Part shown: positions 6,616 to 15,366 of the stretch, one piece after another
How positions within the stretch are numbered: position 1 is the first letter of the stretch
How the letters are laid out: every line of letters begins with the position of its first letter
Origin: Treponemataceae bacterium
Lineage (GTDB): Bacteria > Spirochaetota > Spirochaetia > Treponematales > Treponemataceae
NCBI GenBank assembly: GCA_024402435.1
Contig: JAKSTU010000001.1
Location: 1-64,000, forward strand
Length of the DNA: 64,000 bases
Direction of reading: 5' to 3'
Program-made: the position numbers and the translations under genes
The notes under the pieces: generated by a model
The model's input: only the letters and a program-made list of their open reading frames with translations
Databases searched by the model: none
What the model was told of the DNA's origin: nothing

Positions 6616-9171
6616 TTATTTGATTGTACGGAGGAACGCATCCTTGAATCCGTACATTCTGAAGCGTTCAAGCAGAATCGGGTATTCGTCGGCACGGAGG
6701 GAACCGATCATTACCTGAACAAGACCGCTGTCTGTTTCTACAAGCACCAAAGGATATTTTGCACCGAATTTCTCCACGGTTTCTGTTGCAGATGCGGCTT
6801 TGGAAACTGTAAGAATCTGGATGTAATAACCCTTTGCAAGGTCTTCTCTCTTAACGGTTACAAAAACGGGTTCTGCTGTTTCAGAAACAGATTCCGCAGC
6901 TTCTTCTGCAGGTTCTGCGGTTTCTTCGGTTCCAGTGATTTCTTCGCTTTCATCGGTTCCTTCGGAAACAATGTCTTCTGCCGGTTCTGCTTCATCTTCA
7001 GCGGATTCTTCTTCGGCAGCGGCATTTTTTCCGGTGATTCCAAGTTCTTCAAGAAGGTCACGGATGTTTTCCTGATACTCCATGTCAGCCTCGGAAGCAG
7101 TGTAATCAGAACCTGAGAATACAGGAATGATCATTACTTCAGGTTCATCGTAGAAACCTTCATAGCTTACATAATCATCGCTTGAAACAGGAGGCTTAAG
7201 TTCTGCGGGGATGAGAGAAACTTCGGTTTCGTCTTCAGGTTCTTCTGCTGATTCTGATTCTTCGGACACTGCTTCAAAAACTTCTTCAAAGGCCGGGATT
7301 TCTTCAACCGCTTCGGCTTCAATTTCTGCAGCAGGCTCCTCTTCGGCAGCCGGTTCTTCTTCGGGAACCAGTTCTTCTTCTGAAGGTGTTTCTCCTGCTT
7401 CAGCAGGAATCATTTCTTCATCAATGATTTCTTCTTCGATGACTTCCTCTTCGATGACTTCCTCTTCGATAACTGCTTCTTCTTCGAAAGCGGGTTCTTC
7501 TTCGATGATTTCTTCTGTCACAGATTCTTCAGACTCTGCAGGAATATTTTCTTCAATGATTTCTTCATCAGTTTCTGCGGCTTCTTCTGTAACAGCGGGT
7601 TCTTCCTCTATTACTTCTTCTGCAACTTCTTCTTCGGAAAGGATTTCTTCCGGTGCCGCCACAGTTTCTTCAACTTCTTCAGCGGCCTTTTCCATTGCCA
7701 GTCTTTCAGCTTCAGCGGCGGCTTCTGCTTCGGCAGCTGCTTTTGCTTCAGCCTCTTTTTCCTGCTTTATGATACTTTTAAGCCACTCAACAAGATCATC
7801 CTTGTACTGGGACATTCCTGATTTTTCAGGCTCTTTTGCAGGTTCGGGCTCAGAAACTGTTTCAGGGACATTAACCGTTGTTTCTTCCGGGTAAGTTTCT
7901 TCTGTTTCCGGTTCAAATTCATTGTCGTGTTCAGGTTCAGACTCGTAATATTCATCAGGAGTTTTTTCAGCGGATTCATCAGCTTTTGGCTCAGAAGTTG
8001 CGTAGTAATCCGAATATTCAGGATATTCAGGCTCTGTTGCTTCAACCTTTTCAAGTTCTTCAAGCTCTTCAATTTCTTCCGCTTCAGAAACTTTTTCAGC
8101 TGCGGATTCTTCCTCCGGTTCTGATTCTTCGGTTACATAATCCAAAGTTTCTTCAACCACAGGGTTCAAATCATAAGGAACTTCCGTAGGAGCAAAATCA
8201 CCTTCTTCTTCAGTTTCTTCTTTTTCAGATTCTGCTTCAGCAAGTTTTTCTTCTGATTTTGCAAGAAGTGCTTCAACATACTGAGAAATCAGGTCATAAG
8301 GATAACCTTCAGAAATTGATTCAGCACTTTCAGTTTCGCCGGCATCAGGTTCCGCAATGTCAGATTCAGCCGGCCCTTCGCATTCAGTTTCATCAGCAGC
8401 AGGTTCCACAACGGCAGGCACATTCTCCGCATTTTCGGCAGTCCAGGCATTTTCTGCGCTTTCACCCTTTTCTGCATTTTCCACTGTCTCCAATGTTCCA
8501 GGTTCTTCAGAGACAACAGGCACAACAGCAGCTTCCGGTTCGGCTTCTTCTTCAGTTTCATCAGGTTCAGCAGTTTCTTCTGCTGTTTCCGAGAGGTTTT
8601 CATCATCTGCAAATGATTCTTCAGATCCAGTCTCGTCAGCTTCTTCAGCTTCCGGCTCTTCAACAAGAATTTCTTCTATGGGCAGAAGCGGTTCTTCAAC
8701 ATAGAAAATCGGTTCTTCAACAACAATTGCAGGTTTTTCAAAAACCGGATCTTCAATGTTCAGTTCAGGATTGATATCAGCATCTGTTTCCGGAGAATAC
8801 TGCTCAATTTTAGAAGAAAGCAGAATTGACTGCTCCACATAACCGCTTGTTTTTTTCGTTACTTTTACAATTGTATTGGATCCTCTGTTTATGCGCAGTT
8901 CCCGTGCAGCTTCAGGCGAAAGAAGAATTGCAACACCTTCGGAAGGATCAATCGTACCGAAAACCATTACTTCAAGGCTGATGTTTGAATTGGGATTGGT
9001 AACGATTACTGTATCACCCGGCAGAAATCCCGGAGACTTTGCATAGAATCCTACAGGGAGAGCTCCGATATTTGCAACAACGGCACGACCGTCCAAAGAC
9101 GGCTTAACACTTTCTGCAAAAACAGCAGACAAAATCAAAATTGAAAAAAGCAGAGCTGCAATTTTTTTCAT
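6616..9171 (-). CDS. Secreted DPBB-SPOR envelope protein with very long acidic linker
   Basis: An 851-residue exported protein. Residues 1-19 are a Sec signal peptide (LLFSILILSAVFAES). Residues ~28-108 resemble a double-psi beta-barrel of the RlpA type (GRAVVANIGALPVGFYAKSP, PGDTVIVTNPNS, VAILLSPEAARELRI). Residues ~110-770 are extreme low complexity dominated by Glu, Ala, Pro and Ser (EEVIEEEVIEEEIIDEEMI). The last ~75 residues form a SPOR domain (KGYYIQILTVSKAASATETV, VQVMIGSLRADEYPILLERF), which in other bacteria binds septal peptidoglycan lacking stem peptides. RlpA-like plus SPOR architecture suggests a role in cell-wall binding or cell separation; the catalytic residues of RlpA are not evident. 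It overlaps the upstream secreted-protein gene by ATGA, so the pair is translationally coupled. Confidence 0.75.
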   Translation of the reverse strand: MKKIAALLFSILILSAVFAESVKPSLDGRAVVANIGALPVGFYAKSPGFLPGDTVIVTNPNSNISLEVMVFGTIDPSEGVAILLSPEAARELRINRGSNTIVKVTKKTSGYVEQSILLSSKIEQYSPETDADINPELNIEDPVFEKPAIVVEEPIFYVEEPLLPIEEILVEEPEAEEADETGSEESFADDENLSETAEETAEPDETEEEAEPEAAVVPVVSEEPGTLETVENAEKGESAENAWTAENAENVPAVVEPAADETECEGPAESDIAEPDAGETESAESISEGYPYDLISQYVEALLAKSEEKLAEAESEKEETEEEGDFAPTEVPYDLNPVVEETLDYVTEESEPEEESAAEKVSEAEEIEELEELEKVEATEPEYPEYSDYYATSEPKADESAEKTPDEYYESEPEHDNEFEPETEETYPEETTVNVPETVSEPEPAKEPEKSGMSQYKDDLVEWLKSIIKQEKEAEAKAAAEAEAAAEAERLAMEKAAEEVEETVAAPEEILSEEEVAEEVIEEEPAVTEEAAETDEEIIEENIPAESEESVTEEIIEEEPAFEEEAVIEEEVIEEEVIEEEIIDEEMIPAEAGETPSEEELVPEEEPAAEEEPAAEIEAEAVEEIPAFEEVFEAVSEESESAEEPEDETEVSLIPAELKPPVSSDDYVSYEGFYDEPEVMIIPVFSGSDYTASEADMEYQENIRDLLEELGITGKNAAAEEESAEDEAEPAEDIVSEGTDESEEITGTEETAEPAEEAAESVSETAEPVFVTVKREDLAKGYYIQILTVSKAASATETVEKFGAKYPLVLVETDSGLVQVMIGSLRADEYPILLERFRMYGFKDAFLRTIK

Positions 9172-9698
9172 CTTTTTCCTCCCGATTTTTTGGCTTTGAA
9201 TTCCTTTACTTTTTCATTTATGGAATCGGCAATATTCTGTGCCATCTTTTTTATTCCCGAAGAAGAACTGGCTTCCTTTGCAGAAAAACTCAGTCCGTCC
9301 TTTCTGAAAATTTCAGTATTGTCGGCAACGTTTGTAATCACATAATCAATTGACTGGATGTCTGACGCAAGGGGCGTACTTACGTTTGTAGATCCGCGCA
9401 CAAAATGGAGTGTTACCACCACGAAATAATCCATGCAGCCGCTTACCGCATCAGAAAATGCAAAATAAATGTCGTTTTCGGCAGATGCGCCTTTTGTCAT
9501 GGGACTGTCAGAAACAATGTGCCCCATGTCGTAAAGTTCGCTCATCAGATTTGCAGAAAAAGTCTTTGTCGTTTCACGGATTGAAAGCATTTCGCCCTGT
9601 GCTTCCTGCTGGTTGAACATTATGCTTATGTTCGCCGGATGCACCCGGACAGCAGCTGCAACAAACAGACACAAAACACTCATAAGTCGTCTGTGCAT
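9168..9698 (-). CDS. Small secreted protein of unknown function
   Basis: A 176-residue protein beginning MHRRLMSVLCLFVAAAVRVHPA, a probable Sec signal peptide, followed by a mixed alpha/beta domain with no motif I recognise (MFNQQEAQGEMLSIRETTKTFSANLM). The chosen ATG at 9698 follows GGAGGGG by five bases; an in-frame TTG twelve bases earlier overlaps that ribosome-binding site and is rejected. A mature segment with FSDAVSGCMDYFVVVTLHFV and IDYVITNVADNTEIFRKDG hints at a lipoprotein-like or CsgG-like periplasmic fold, but this is only an impression. The gene ends ATGA inside the start of the DPBB-SPOR gene, so the two are probably made together. Confidence 0.7.
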   Translation of the reverse strand: MHRRLMSVLCLFVAAAVRVHPANISIMFNQQEAQGEMLSIRETTKTFSANLMSELYDMGHIVSDSPMTKGASAENDIYFAFSDAVSGCMDYFVVVTLHFVRGSTNVSTPLASDIQSIDYVITNVADNTEIFRKDGLSFSAKEASSSSGIKKMAQNIADSINEKVKEFKAKKSGGKR

Positions 9699-9823
9699 TT
9701 TCCCCTCCAAGTATAAATGCCACGTATTCTTTTATATCTTCGGCAAAAGAGGATTCCGATTTAAGCAAAAAATGTGTTTATTTCAAACAGGCTGCAAATC
9801 CATGTTTGCATTTTTATTTTGGA

Positions 9824-9829
9824 TATAAT
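9824..9829 (+). promoter_or_regulatory. Candidate -10 box for the amino-sugar operon
   Basis: TATAAT lies 33 bases before the GTG start of the dehydratase gene. No convincing -35 box is visible 16-18 bases upstream, so only the -10 is suggested. Confidence 0.35.
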
Positions 9830-9861
9830 AAAATGATTTGCACTAATCAGGAGGAACGCCC

Positions 9862-11400
9862 GTGCCTACACCTACAGAAAAATCGCTTTACATTATCGGA
9901 GCAGGTTTTGCAGGGCAGATGATTGCTGAAGACATAAAGCACAAAAAGATTTTCGGAAAAGTTGCCGCATTTTTGGACGATGACGAATCCATAATAGGAA
10001 AAAAAATTGATGACATTCCTGTTCTTGGCCCCATCAACCACTTTATTTCTTTTTTGCGCCATACCGATTCTGACGAAGCAATCATTGCAATGCCTTCTGT
10101 TCCCAACGAACGGATCCGGCAGGTTTATGACGAACTTGTACGTTGCGGTTTCAGACACATCCGCATTCTTCCTGCAATTTCACAGGTTATAGAAGGCAAT
10201 GCCCATTTTGTTCAGGCAAGAGAAATTGATCCTCTGGACATTCTAGGTCGCACGCCCGTTACGATTTCTTTAAAAGAAAGCCTTGCTTACCTGCGCGGAA
10301 AACGGGTTCTTGTAACCGGCGCGGGCGGTTCCATCGGTTCCGAACTTGCACGTCAGCTTTTGAGCGGCGGTGCAGAAAGACTTTATCTTTTCGGACACGG
10401 GGAAAACTCGATTTATCAGATTGACCGTGAACTGCGGCTTCTTCAAAAAGAAGGCGTGGGCGAAAAAGCAACAGTCGTGCCTGTGATCGGTGAACTCAAG
10501 GACCGCAGCTACATGGAATGGATTCTCAAGCAGCTGCACTGCGACATTGTTTTCCATTGTGCCGCATACAAGCATGTTCCTTTAATGGAAGAAAACCCTG
10601 TTGCAGTAATCGAAAACAACGTTCTCGGCACAAAAAACCTGCTTGATGCTTCTCTTGCATCAGGTGTTTCCCGTTTTGTCCTGATTTCTACCGACAAAGC
10701 TGTTGAACCTGTAAGCGTTTACGGCGTTTCAAAGATGCTGTGCGAAAAACTTGTTCTTGAAGCTTCAAGAACACTTGCGGATTCAGGCGAAGACAAAGAC
10801 AAAGCTTACATGTTCGTGCGTTTCGGCAATGTGCTTGGTTCCAGGGGATCCGTACTTCCTGTATTCATGAATCAGATTAAGAACGGCGGCCCGTTAACGG
10901 TTACTGACAAAGAAGTAAAACGCTATTTCATGACCATTCCCGAAGCCTGCTCTCTGGTGCTCAAAACCGGAGGCGTGGGGACAAACGGCATTCCTTACAT
11001 GCTTGACATGGGCGAACCCATAAAGATTCTTGAACTTGCAGAACAGTGCATAAGATTTTCGGGTCTTGAGCCATACAAAGACGTTCAGATTGAAATTACG
11101 GGACTCCGTAAAGGCGAACGTCTTGACGAACCTCTCTGGCTTGATGAAGAAAACCCGAGGCAGACGCAGTATCCCAAAATCATGCAGCTTACACCGCCAA
11201 AAGACAATTTTTCAGGCGAAAACCTTGCGAATCTGCTTAAGAAACTTGATGAAATCTGTACCGGCAGAGGATCAGCTGATTCCCCTGAGTCGGCAGAAAA
11301 ATACAGAAACAGGGATCTCCTCAAAAAAATCCTCAGTGATCAGGTTTCAAGCTACAGATACTTTCTGGAATCCAACGGAGAAAAGGCTGGTTCAAAATGA
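9862..11400 (+). CDS. CapD/FlaA1-like sugar-nucleotide 4,6-dehydratase
   Basis: A 512-residue polysaccharide-biosynthesis protein of the CapD/WbpM/PglF group, which converts UDP-GlcNAc-type substrates to 4-keto-6-deoxy sugars. Residues ~1-130 are the CoA-binding-like Rossmann domain; the four N-terminal membrane helices of full-length WbpM are absent. The SDR domain starts near residue 150 with VTGAGGSIGSELARQLL. It also shows HCAAYKHVPLMEENPVAVIE and STDKAVEPVSVYGVSK, which keeps Tyr where WbpM-type enzymes often have Met. The start is GTG, seven bases after AGGAGG. Its ATGA overlap with the aminotransferase indicates a coupled operon making a 4-amino sugar nucleotide for surface glycans or protein glycosylation. 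Confidence 0.85.
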   Translation: MPTPTEKSLYIIGAGFAGQMIAEDIKHKKIFGKVAAFLDDDESIIGKKIDDIPVLGPINHFISFLRHTDSDEAIIAMPSVPNERIRQVYDELVRCGFRHIRILPAISQVIEGNAHFVQAREIDPLDILGRTPVTISLKESLAYLRGKRVLVTGAGGSIGSELARQLLSGGAERLYLFGHGENSIYQIDRELRLLQKEGVGEKATVVPVIGELKDRSYMEWILKQLHCDIVFHCAAYKHVPLMEENPVAVIENNVLGTKNLLDASLASGVSRFVLISTDKAVEPVSVYGVSKMLCEKLVLEASRTLADSGEDKDKAYMFVRFGNVLGSRGSVLPVFMNQIKNGGPLTVTDKEVKRYFMTIPEACSLVLKTGGVGTNGIPYMLDMGEPIKILELAEQCIRFSGLEPYKDVQIEITGLRKGERLDEPLWLDEENPRQTQYPKIMQLTPPKDNFSGENLANLLKKLDEICTGRGSADSPESAEKYRNRDLLKKILSDQVSSYRYFLESNGEKAGSK

Positions 11401-12575
11401 CAGAAAACAATGATTCCATTCCTTTTTTCAGGGCAGACATAGGTCCGGAAGAAGAAAACGCGGTTTTGCGCGTGCTCAGAAGCGGATGGCTTACTACTGC
11501 AAAAGAAACAAAGGCTTTTGAAGAAGAATTCAGTGCATTTACAGGCGCAAAGCACAGTCTTGCCGTAAACAGCAACACATCGGGTCTGGTGCTTTCAATG
11601 GAAGCCTGCGGAATCCGGGAAGGGACCAAAATCCTTACAACGCCCTACACCTTTGTTTCTACGGCTACTTCTGCAAGACATCTGGGTGCAGACGTGGTTT
11701 ATGCGGACATTGAAAAAGACTCATACAATATTGACCCGGAACAGATTGAAGCAAAACTCAAAGCTGATTCTTCCATAAAAGCCGTGGTTCCGGTACACAT
11801 TGCAGGTAATCCCTGCAACATGAAGGCAATTCTTGACATTGCAAAAAAATACGGCGTGCGTGTAATTGAAGACGCGGCCCATGCTTTTCCCGCCAAAACT
11901 GATTTAGGTTATTGCGGAACACTGGGAGACACCGGAGTTTTCTCTTTTTATGCAACAAAAACCATTACAACCGGTGAAGGCGGAATGGTCTGCACCAATG
12001 ATGACGAACTTGCAAAGCGTATGTCCACAATGCGCCTCCACGGAATTGACAGAAACGTCTGGGACCGTTACACGTCAAAAACTGCGTCCTGGCAGTATGA
12101 CGTAACAGATCCCGGATTCAAGTTCAACTTGCCTGACATTCTGAGCGCAATGGGCCGGGAACAGCTTAAAAAAGCAAACCGGCTTTTTGAAAACCGTAAA
12201 AAAATTGCGGAAAAATACAGCAAGGCTTTTGTTGACTGCGATTTTCTCCGTATTCCGCCTGACGGAAATGGAAACGCCTGGCATCTTTACATAATCAGAA
12301 TTGTTCCTGAAAAACTGAACATTTCACGTGATGAATTTGCCGCAGAACTTCAGAACCGGGGCATTGCAATTTCCATGCATTTCATTCCCCATTATCATTT
12401 TTCCTACTGGAAAGATCTTTACTGCCTTGAAAGCAGAGATTTTCCCAATGCGGAAGAAAAATTCCTGGCAAGCATAACATTGCCCATGTTCCCTTCCATG
12501 ACTGAAGATCAGGTGGAAAGAGTCATAAAAACTGTAAGAGACATCGGCAAAGAGCATTACAAAAATCAGGGTTGA
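11397..12575 (+). CDS. DegT/DnrJ/EryC1/StrS family sugar aminotransferase
   Basis: A 392-residue PLP-dependent aminotransferase. DegT-family landmarks are the N-terminal FFRADIGPEEENAVLRVLRS, NSNTSGLVLSMEACGI, TPYTFVSTATS, VIEDAAHAFPA, the PLP-lysine segment FSFYATKTITTGEGGM (Lys about residue 188) and RNRGIAISMHFIPHY-like end blocks. It would aminate the 4-keto sugar nucleotide made by the preceding dehydratase. The gene begins ATGA within the stop of the dehydratase gene and its own stop is two bases before the next ATG. The exact sugar product cannot be read from sequence. Confidence 0.88.
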   Translation: MTENNDSIPFFRADIGPEEENAVLRVLRSGWLTTAKETKAFEEEFSAFTGAKHSLAVNSNTSGLVLSMEACGIREGTKILTTPYTFVSTATSARHLGADVVYADIEKDSYNIDPEQIEAKLKADSSIKAVVPVHIAGNPCNMKAILDIAKKYGVRVIEDAAHAFPAKTDLGYCGTLGDTGVFSFYATKTITTGEGGMVCTNDDELAKRMSTMRLHGIDRNVWDRYTSKTASWQYDVTDPGFKFNLPDILSAMGREQLKKANRLFENRKKIAEKYSKAFVDCDFLRIPPDGNGNAWHLYIIRIVPEKLNISRDEFAAELQNRGIAISMHFIPHYHFSYWKDLYCLESRDFPNAEEKFLASITLPMFPSMTEDQVERVIKTVRDIGKEHYKNQG

Positions 12576-12577
12576 AA

Positions 12578-14881
12578 ATGGCTAAGAAGAAAACTGCAAA
12601 AGGAACCGCAGAAAATACGGCTTCGAAAAACAAATATGTCTCAAACTTTTACAGCGATCTTGAAAAAGACGGCATGCTTCATGCTGTGCTGCTGAGAAGC
12701 CCGCGGAAATGCGGAAAAATTGAAGACATACGGCTTCCTGTTTCAGAAGGTGATGACATTCACCTGATTACTGCAAAAGACATTCCCGGGAAAAACCAGG
12801 TGGAGACAGTGGACACACAAATGCCGCTGCTTGCTGACAAAGAAGTTTTTTACGCCGGACAGCCAGTTGCCATTGTTGCAGGCCCGGATTTGAAAAAACT
12901 GCAGATTCTTCTTGAATCGGCAGAAGTGATTTTTGAAAAAGCCGAAGCCCCGCAGAAAGAAGAAAGCGGCGCTGAAAAAAGCGAAGACGATTCCGGAACA
13001 GAACCGGACTCAGAAAACGCAGAAAACGCAGCAGAAACAGCTCACTCTGAATCAGTGACGGAAGCAGCAGCAGAAACTGGAGCGGAAGCGGAAATCCCTG
13101 AAGAATCACTTGCAGAAGCCCCGCAGATAGCGGAAGCAGAAGCAGAAAAATCAGAGTTCTCAGAGCATGCAGAATCAGAATCATTGCCGAAACCTGTCAA
13201 AAATCAGGAACCGGCTGAAAAAGTTCTGTACAAAAGAACCGTTTCCTGGGGAGATTTTGAAACTCTTTTTCAGGAAGCACCCAATCACCTGGAAAATACT
13301 TTTTCTTTCAACCTGCAGAAAAGCAGCTATACGGAAACAAACGGTGCATTTGCTGATTTTTCCGACAATTCACTTGAAATCCATACTCCTACAAAATGGA
13401 TGTCCCATCTTAGGAAAAATCTTTGCGCCGTACTTGGAATCACGGAAGACAGACTGACAATTCACCGCACACCATCTACAGCAGAACAGACAAACAGCGT
13501 GTGGAACAATACGGTTCTTTCCTGTCTCTGCGCAGTGGCTTCATGCTGCACAAAACAGCCTGTAATGCTTTCTCTGAGCCGTGAGGAACAGGAAACCTTC
13601 ATTGACAAAGAGCCTTCCGTAACAATTACCCACCAGACAGCTTTTACAGACGAAGGCGCAATCTCCGCGGCAAAAGTCAGCATCACTCTGGAAACAAGTC
13701 CATACAGTCCCTTTATTTCCAACTTCATTGACCACTTGGCACTTTCCGCTTACGGAGCATACAAGCCTGCCTCCGTGTACATAGAAGTAAAGGCTCTGGA
13801 AGCCAATGTTCCGCCCTTTGCATTCCAGATGCAGAGTGCAAACTCCCAGGCTTTCTTTGCCCTTGAAAGCCAGATTTACTCAGTCTGCACAAAGCTCCAT
13901 CTTACGCCGATTGAAGTCCACCTGAAGAACTTTTTCCCCGCAGCTTTGTTTGCACGCCCTGTCATACCCTATGCAATCGAAAGCAACGATCTTTTCGGCA
14001 TATACGAATCAATTCAGGTCAAAAGCGATTTTCTCAGAAAATACAGTTCATACAATTTCATGCACCTTACGGACAGCAGTTATGCAGAAACTTTCCCCGT
14101 CCGCGGAATTGGTTTTTCAACTGCTTTTGAAGGCAACGGCTACTACGACGAAACCCTCAATGCACTCAAGCAGAAAATTGCCGTTACAATGGAAACGGAC
14201 GGTTCCGTTACAGTGCATCTGCCACAGCCGTCACGTTCCATAACAAGCATCTGGAAGCGGATCGTATCAGAAGAACTGGAAGTTCCGCCGGAATCAGTAC
14301 GCATTGACGAAAGCGACCCGGAACTGAACAACTCTGCTCTTCCCGAAACCCTTATGAACAATGTCAATATTGTTTCAACACTGATTCAGAAATGCTGTCA
14401 GGGAATACAGAAACAAAGATTCAGGACACCGCTTCCGATTACCGTAAAAAAAGGTCTCAGCATTTCCAACAAAAAGCTCTGGGATTCGGAAACTTTTACA
14501 GGAACACCCTATTATTCAACCACATGGGGAGCCGCAGTCTGCGAAATCGAAATAAATCCTGTGATTTACGAAATCGGAATCCGCAATCTCTGGATTACGA
14601 TCAACTGCGGAAAAATGATGGACAAAAAGCAGGCTCAGTCTTCCGTATTGAGGGAAACCCAATATGTGCTGAAAAACCTCATAGACAAGGTTCCGCTTGT
14701 TCCGCCAAAAATCCATATTGACTTTCTGGAGAGTGAAGACGAACCCAAACAGATCGGGCAGCTGATACGTTCCGTCGTACCTGCCGCCTTTGCAAGTGCC
14801 GTTTCTCAGGGAATAAAAAACACGATTCATGAAATGCCGCTCAAGAACAGTTCTGTCTACAGGATGGTTAACCCGCAATGA
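12578..14881 (+). CDS. Xanthine-dehydrogenase-like large subunit with degenerate molybdopterin site
   Basis: A 767-residue protein aligning end to end with the molybdopterin subunit of xanthine dehydrogenase/aldehyde oxidase. The hammerhead domain (GMLHAVLLRSPRKCGKI, PLLADKEVFYAGQPVAIVAG, ~25-120) and linker landmarks (SYTETNGAFADF, FFALESQIYSV, TPIEVHLKNFF, YYSTTWGAAVCEIEINP) are preserved. Cofactor motifs are not. Where GGGFGGK is expected there is TPSTAEQTNSVW; FRGFG is replaced by FAFQMQSANSQ; GQGxHT by PQPSRSITS; and the catalytic Glu of the final GEPP block by Gln (IGQLIRSV). An insertion of ~95 residues rich in Glu, Ala and Ser (about 125-220) interrupts the hammerhead. ATG 12578 follows CAGGG; the TTG at 12572 is rejected. 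It probably forms a complex with the next two gene products without a molybdenum cofactor. Confidence 0.75.
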   Translation: MAKKKTAKGTAENTASKNKYVSNFYSDLEKDGMLHAVLLRSPRKCGKIEDIRLPVSEGDDIHLITAKDIPGKNQVETVDTQMPLLADKEVFYAGQPVAIVAGPDLKKLQILLESAEVIFEKAEAPQKEESGAEKSEDDSGTEPDSENAENAAETAHSESVTEAAAETGAEAEIPEESLAEAPQIAEAEAEKSEFSEHAESESLPKPVKNQEPAEKVLYKRTVSWGDFETLFQEAPNHLENTFSFNLQKSSYTETNGAFADFSDNSLEIHTPTKWMSHLRKNLCAVLGITEDRLTIHRTPSTAEQTNSVWNNTVLSCLCAVASCCTKQPVMLSLSREEQETFIDKEPSVTITHQTAFTDEGAISAAKVSITLETSPYSPFISNFIDHLALSAYGAYKPASVYIEVKALEANVPPFAFQMQSANSQAFFALESQIYSVCTKLHLTPIEVHLKNFFPAALFARPVIPYAIESNDLFGIYESIQVKSDFLRKYSSYNFMHLTDSSYAETFPVRGIGFSTAFEGNGYYDETLNALKQKIAVTMETDGSVTVHLPQPSRSITSIWKRIVSEELEVPPESVRIDESDPELNNSALPETLMNNVNIVSTLIQKCCQGIQKQRFRTPLPITVKKGLSISNKKLWDSETFTGTPYYSTTWGAAVCEIEINPVIYEIGIRNLWITINCGKMMDKKQAQSSVLRETQYVLKNLIDKVPLVPPKIHIDFLESEDEPKQIGQLIRSVVPAAFASAVSQGIKNTIHEMPLKNSSVYRMVNPQ

Positions 14882-15366
14882 ACATACCGGTAATTGTCAA
14901 CAACAAAGAAATAACATTCAATGCCAAGCCTGATGATTCCTTGGCCGACGTCCTCCGCAGCTACGGCTTCAAGTCCGTCAAATGCGGCTGCAAACGCGGG
15001 CTCTGCGGTTCATGCACCGTTCTCCTTGAAGAAAAGCCTGTCTGTGCATGCAGAAAACCCATCGCATCCGTACGCGGTCAGCATGTAACCACTCTGGAAG
15101 GCTTTATGTCCACGCAAATTTACGCTGACATAACAAAGGGCTTTGAACAGGCGGGAATCCATCTGTGCGGTTTCTGCAATGCGGGCAAATATTTCGCTGC
15201 CTACGAAATCCTCAACAGCGGAACAAGGCCTACTCAGGAATCAATTATCGAATACACCAATTCCTTTACCTGCGAATGCACCGAAAACTCAAAAGTTATT
15301 TCAGGAATTCTTACAGCGGCCACATTATACAGAAAACACAGTTCAGGAAGCGAAAATGCCAATTAA
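14878..15366 (+). CDS. 2Fe-2S subunit of the XDH-like complex
   Basis: A 162-residue two-cluster ferredoxin subunit of the xanthine dehydrogenase type. The plant-type cluster ligands lie in CGCKRGLCGSCTVLL plus a later Cys (KPVCAC), and the helical-domain cluster ligands in CGFC and CEC (FTCECTENSKVISGIL). All expected Cys appear present, so both clusters should assemble. The Gln that normally precedes CGFC and touches the molybdopterin is Leu here (HLCGFC), which fits the missing cofactor site in the partner. It starts within the ATGA stop overlap of the large subunit and overlaps the FAD subunit by 11 bases. Confidence 0.88.
   Translation: MNIPVIVNNKEITFNAKPDDSLADVLRSYGFKSVKCGCKRGLCGSCTVLLEEKPVCACRKPIASVRGQHVTTLEGFMSTQIYADITKGFEQAGIHLCGFCNAGKYFAAYEILNSGTRPTQESIIEYTNSFTCECTENSKVISGILTAATLYRKHSSGSENAN

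Noticed and set aside
7211-7894. Long Ser/Ala-rich open frame on the plus strand
   Set aside because: It is the antisense shadow of the Glu-rich repeat (GAA/GAG read backwards gives Ser and Phe codons). It has no ribosome-binding site. The other long plus-strand frames in 7.8-8.8 kb have the same origin.
15143-15355. N-terminal extension of the FAD subunit
   Set aside because: It is the second frame of the 2Fe-2S gene and is not protein-like; conserved sequence begins at 15356.
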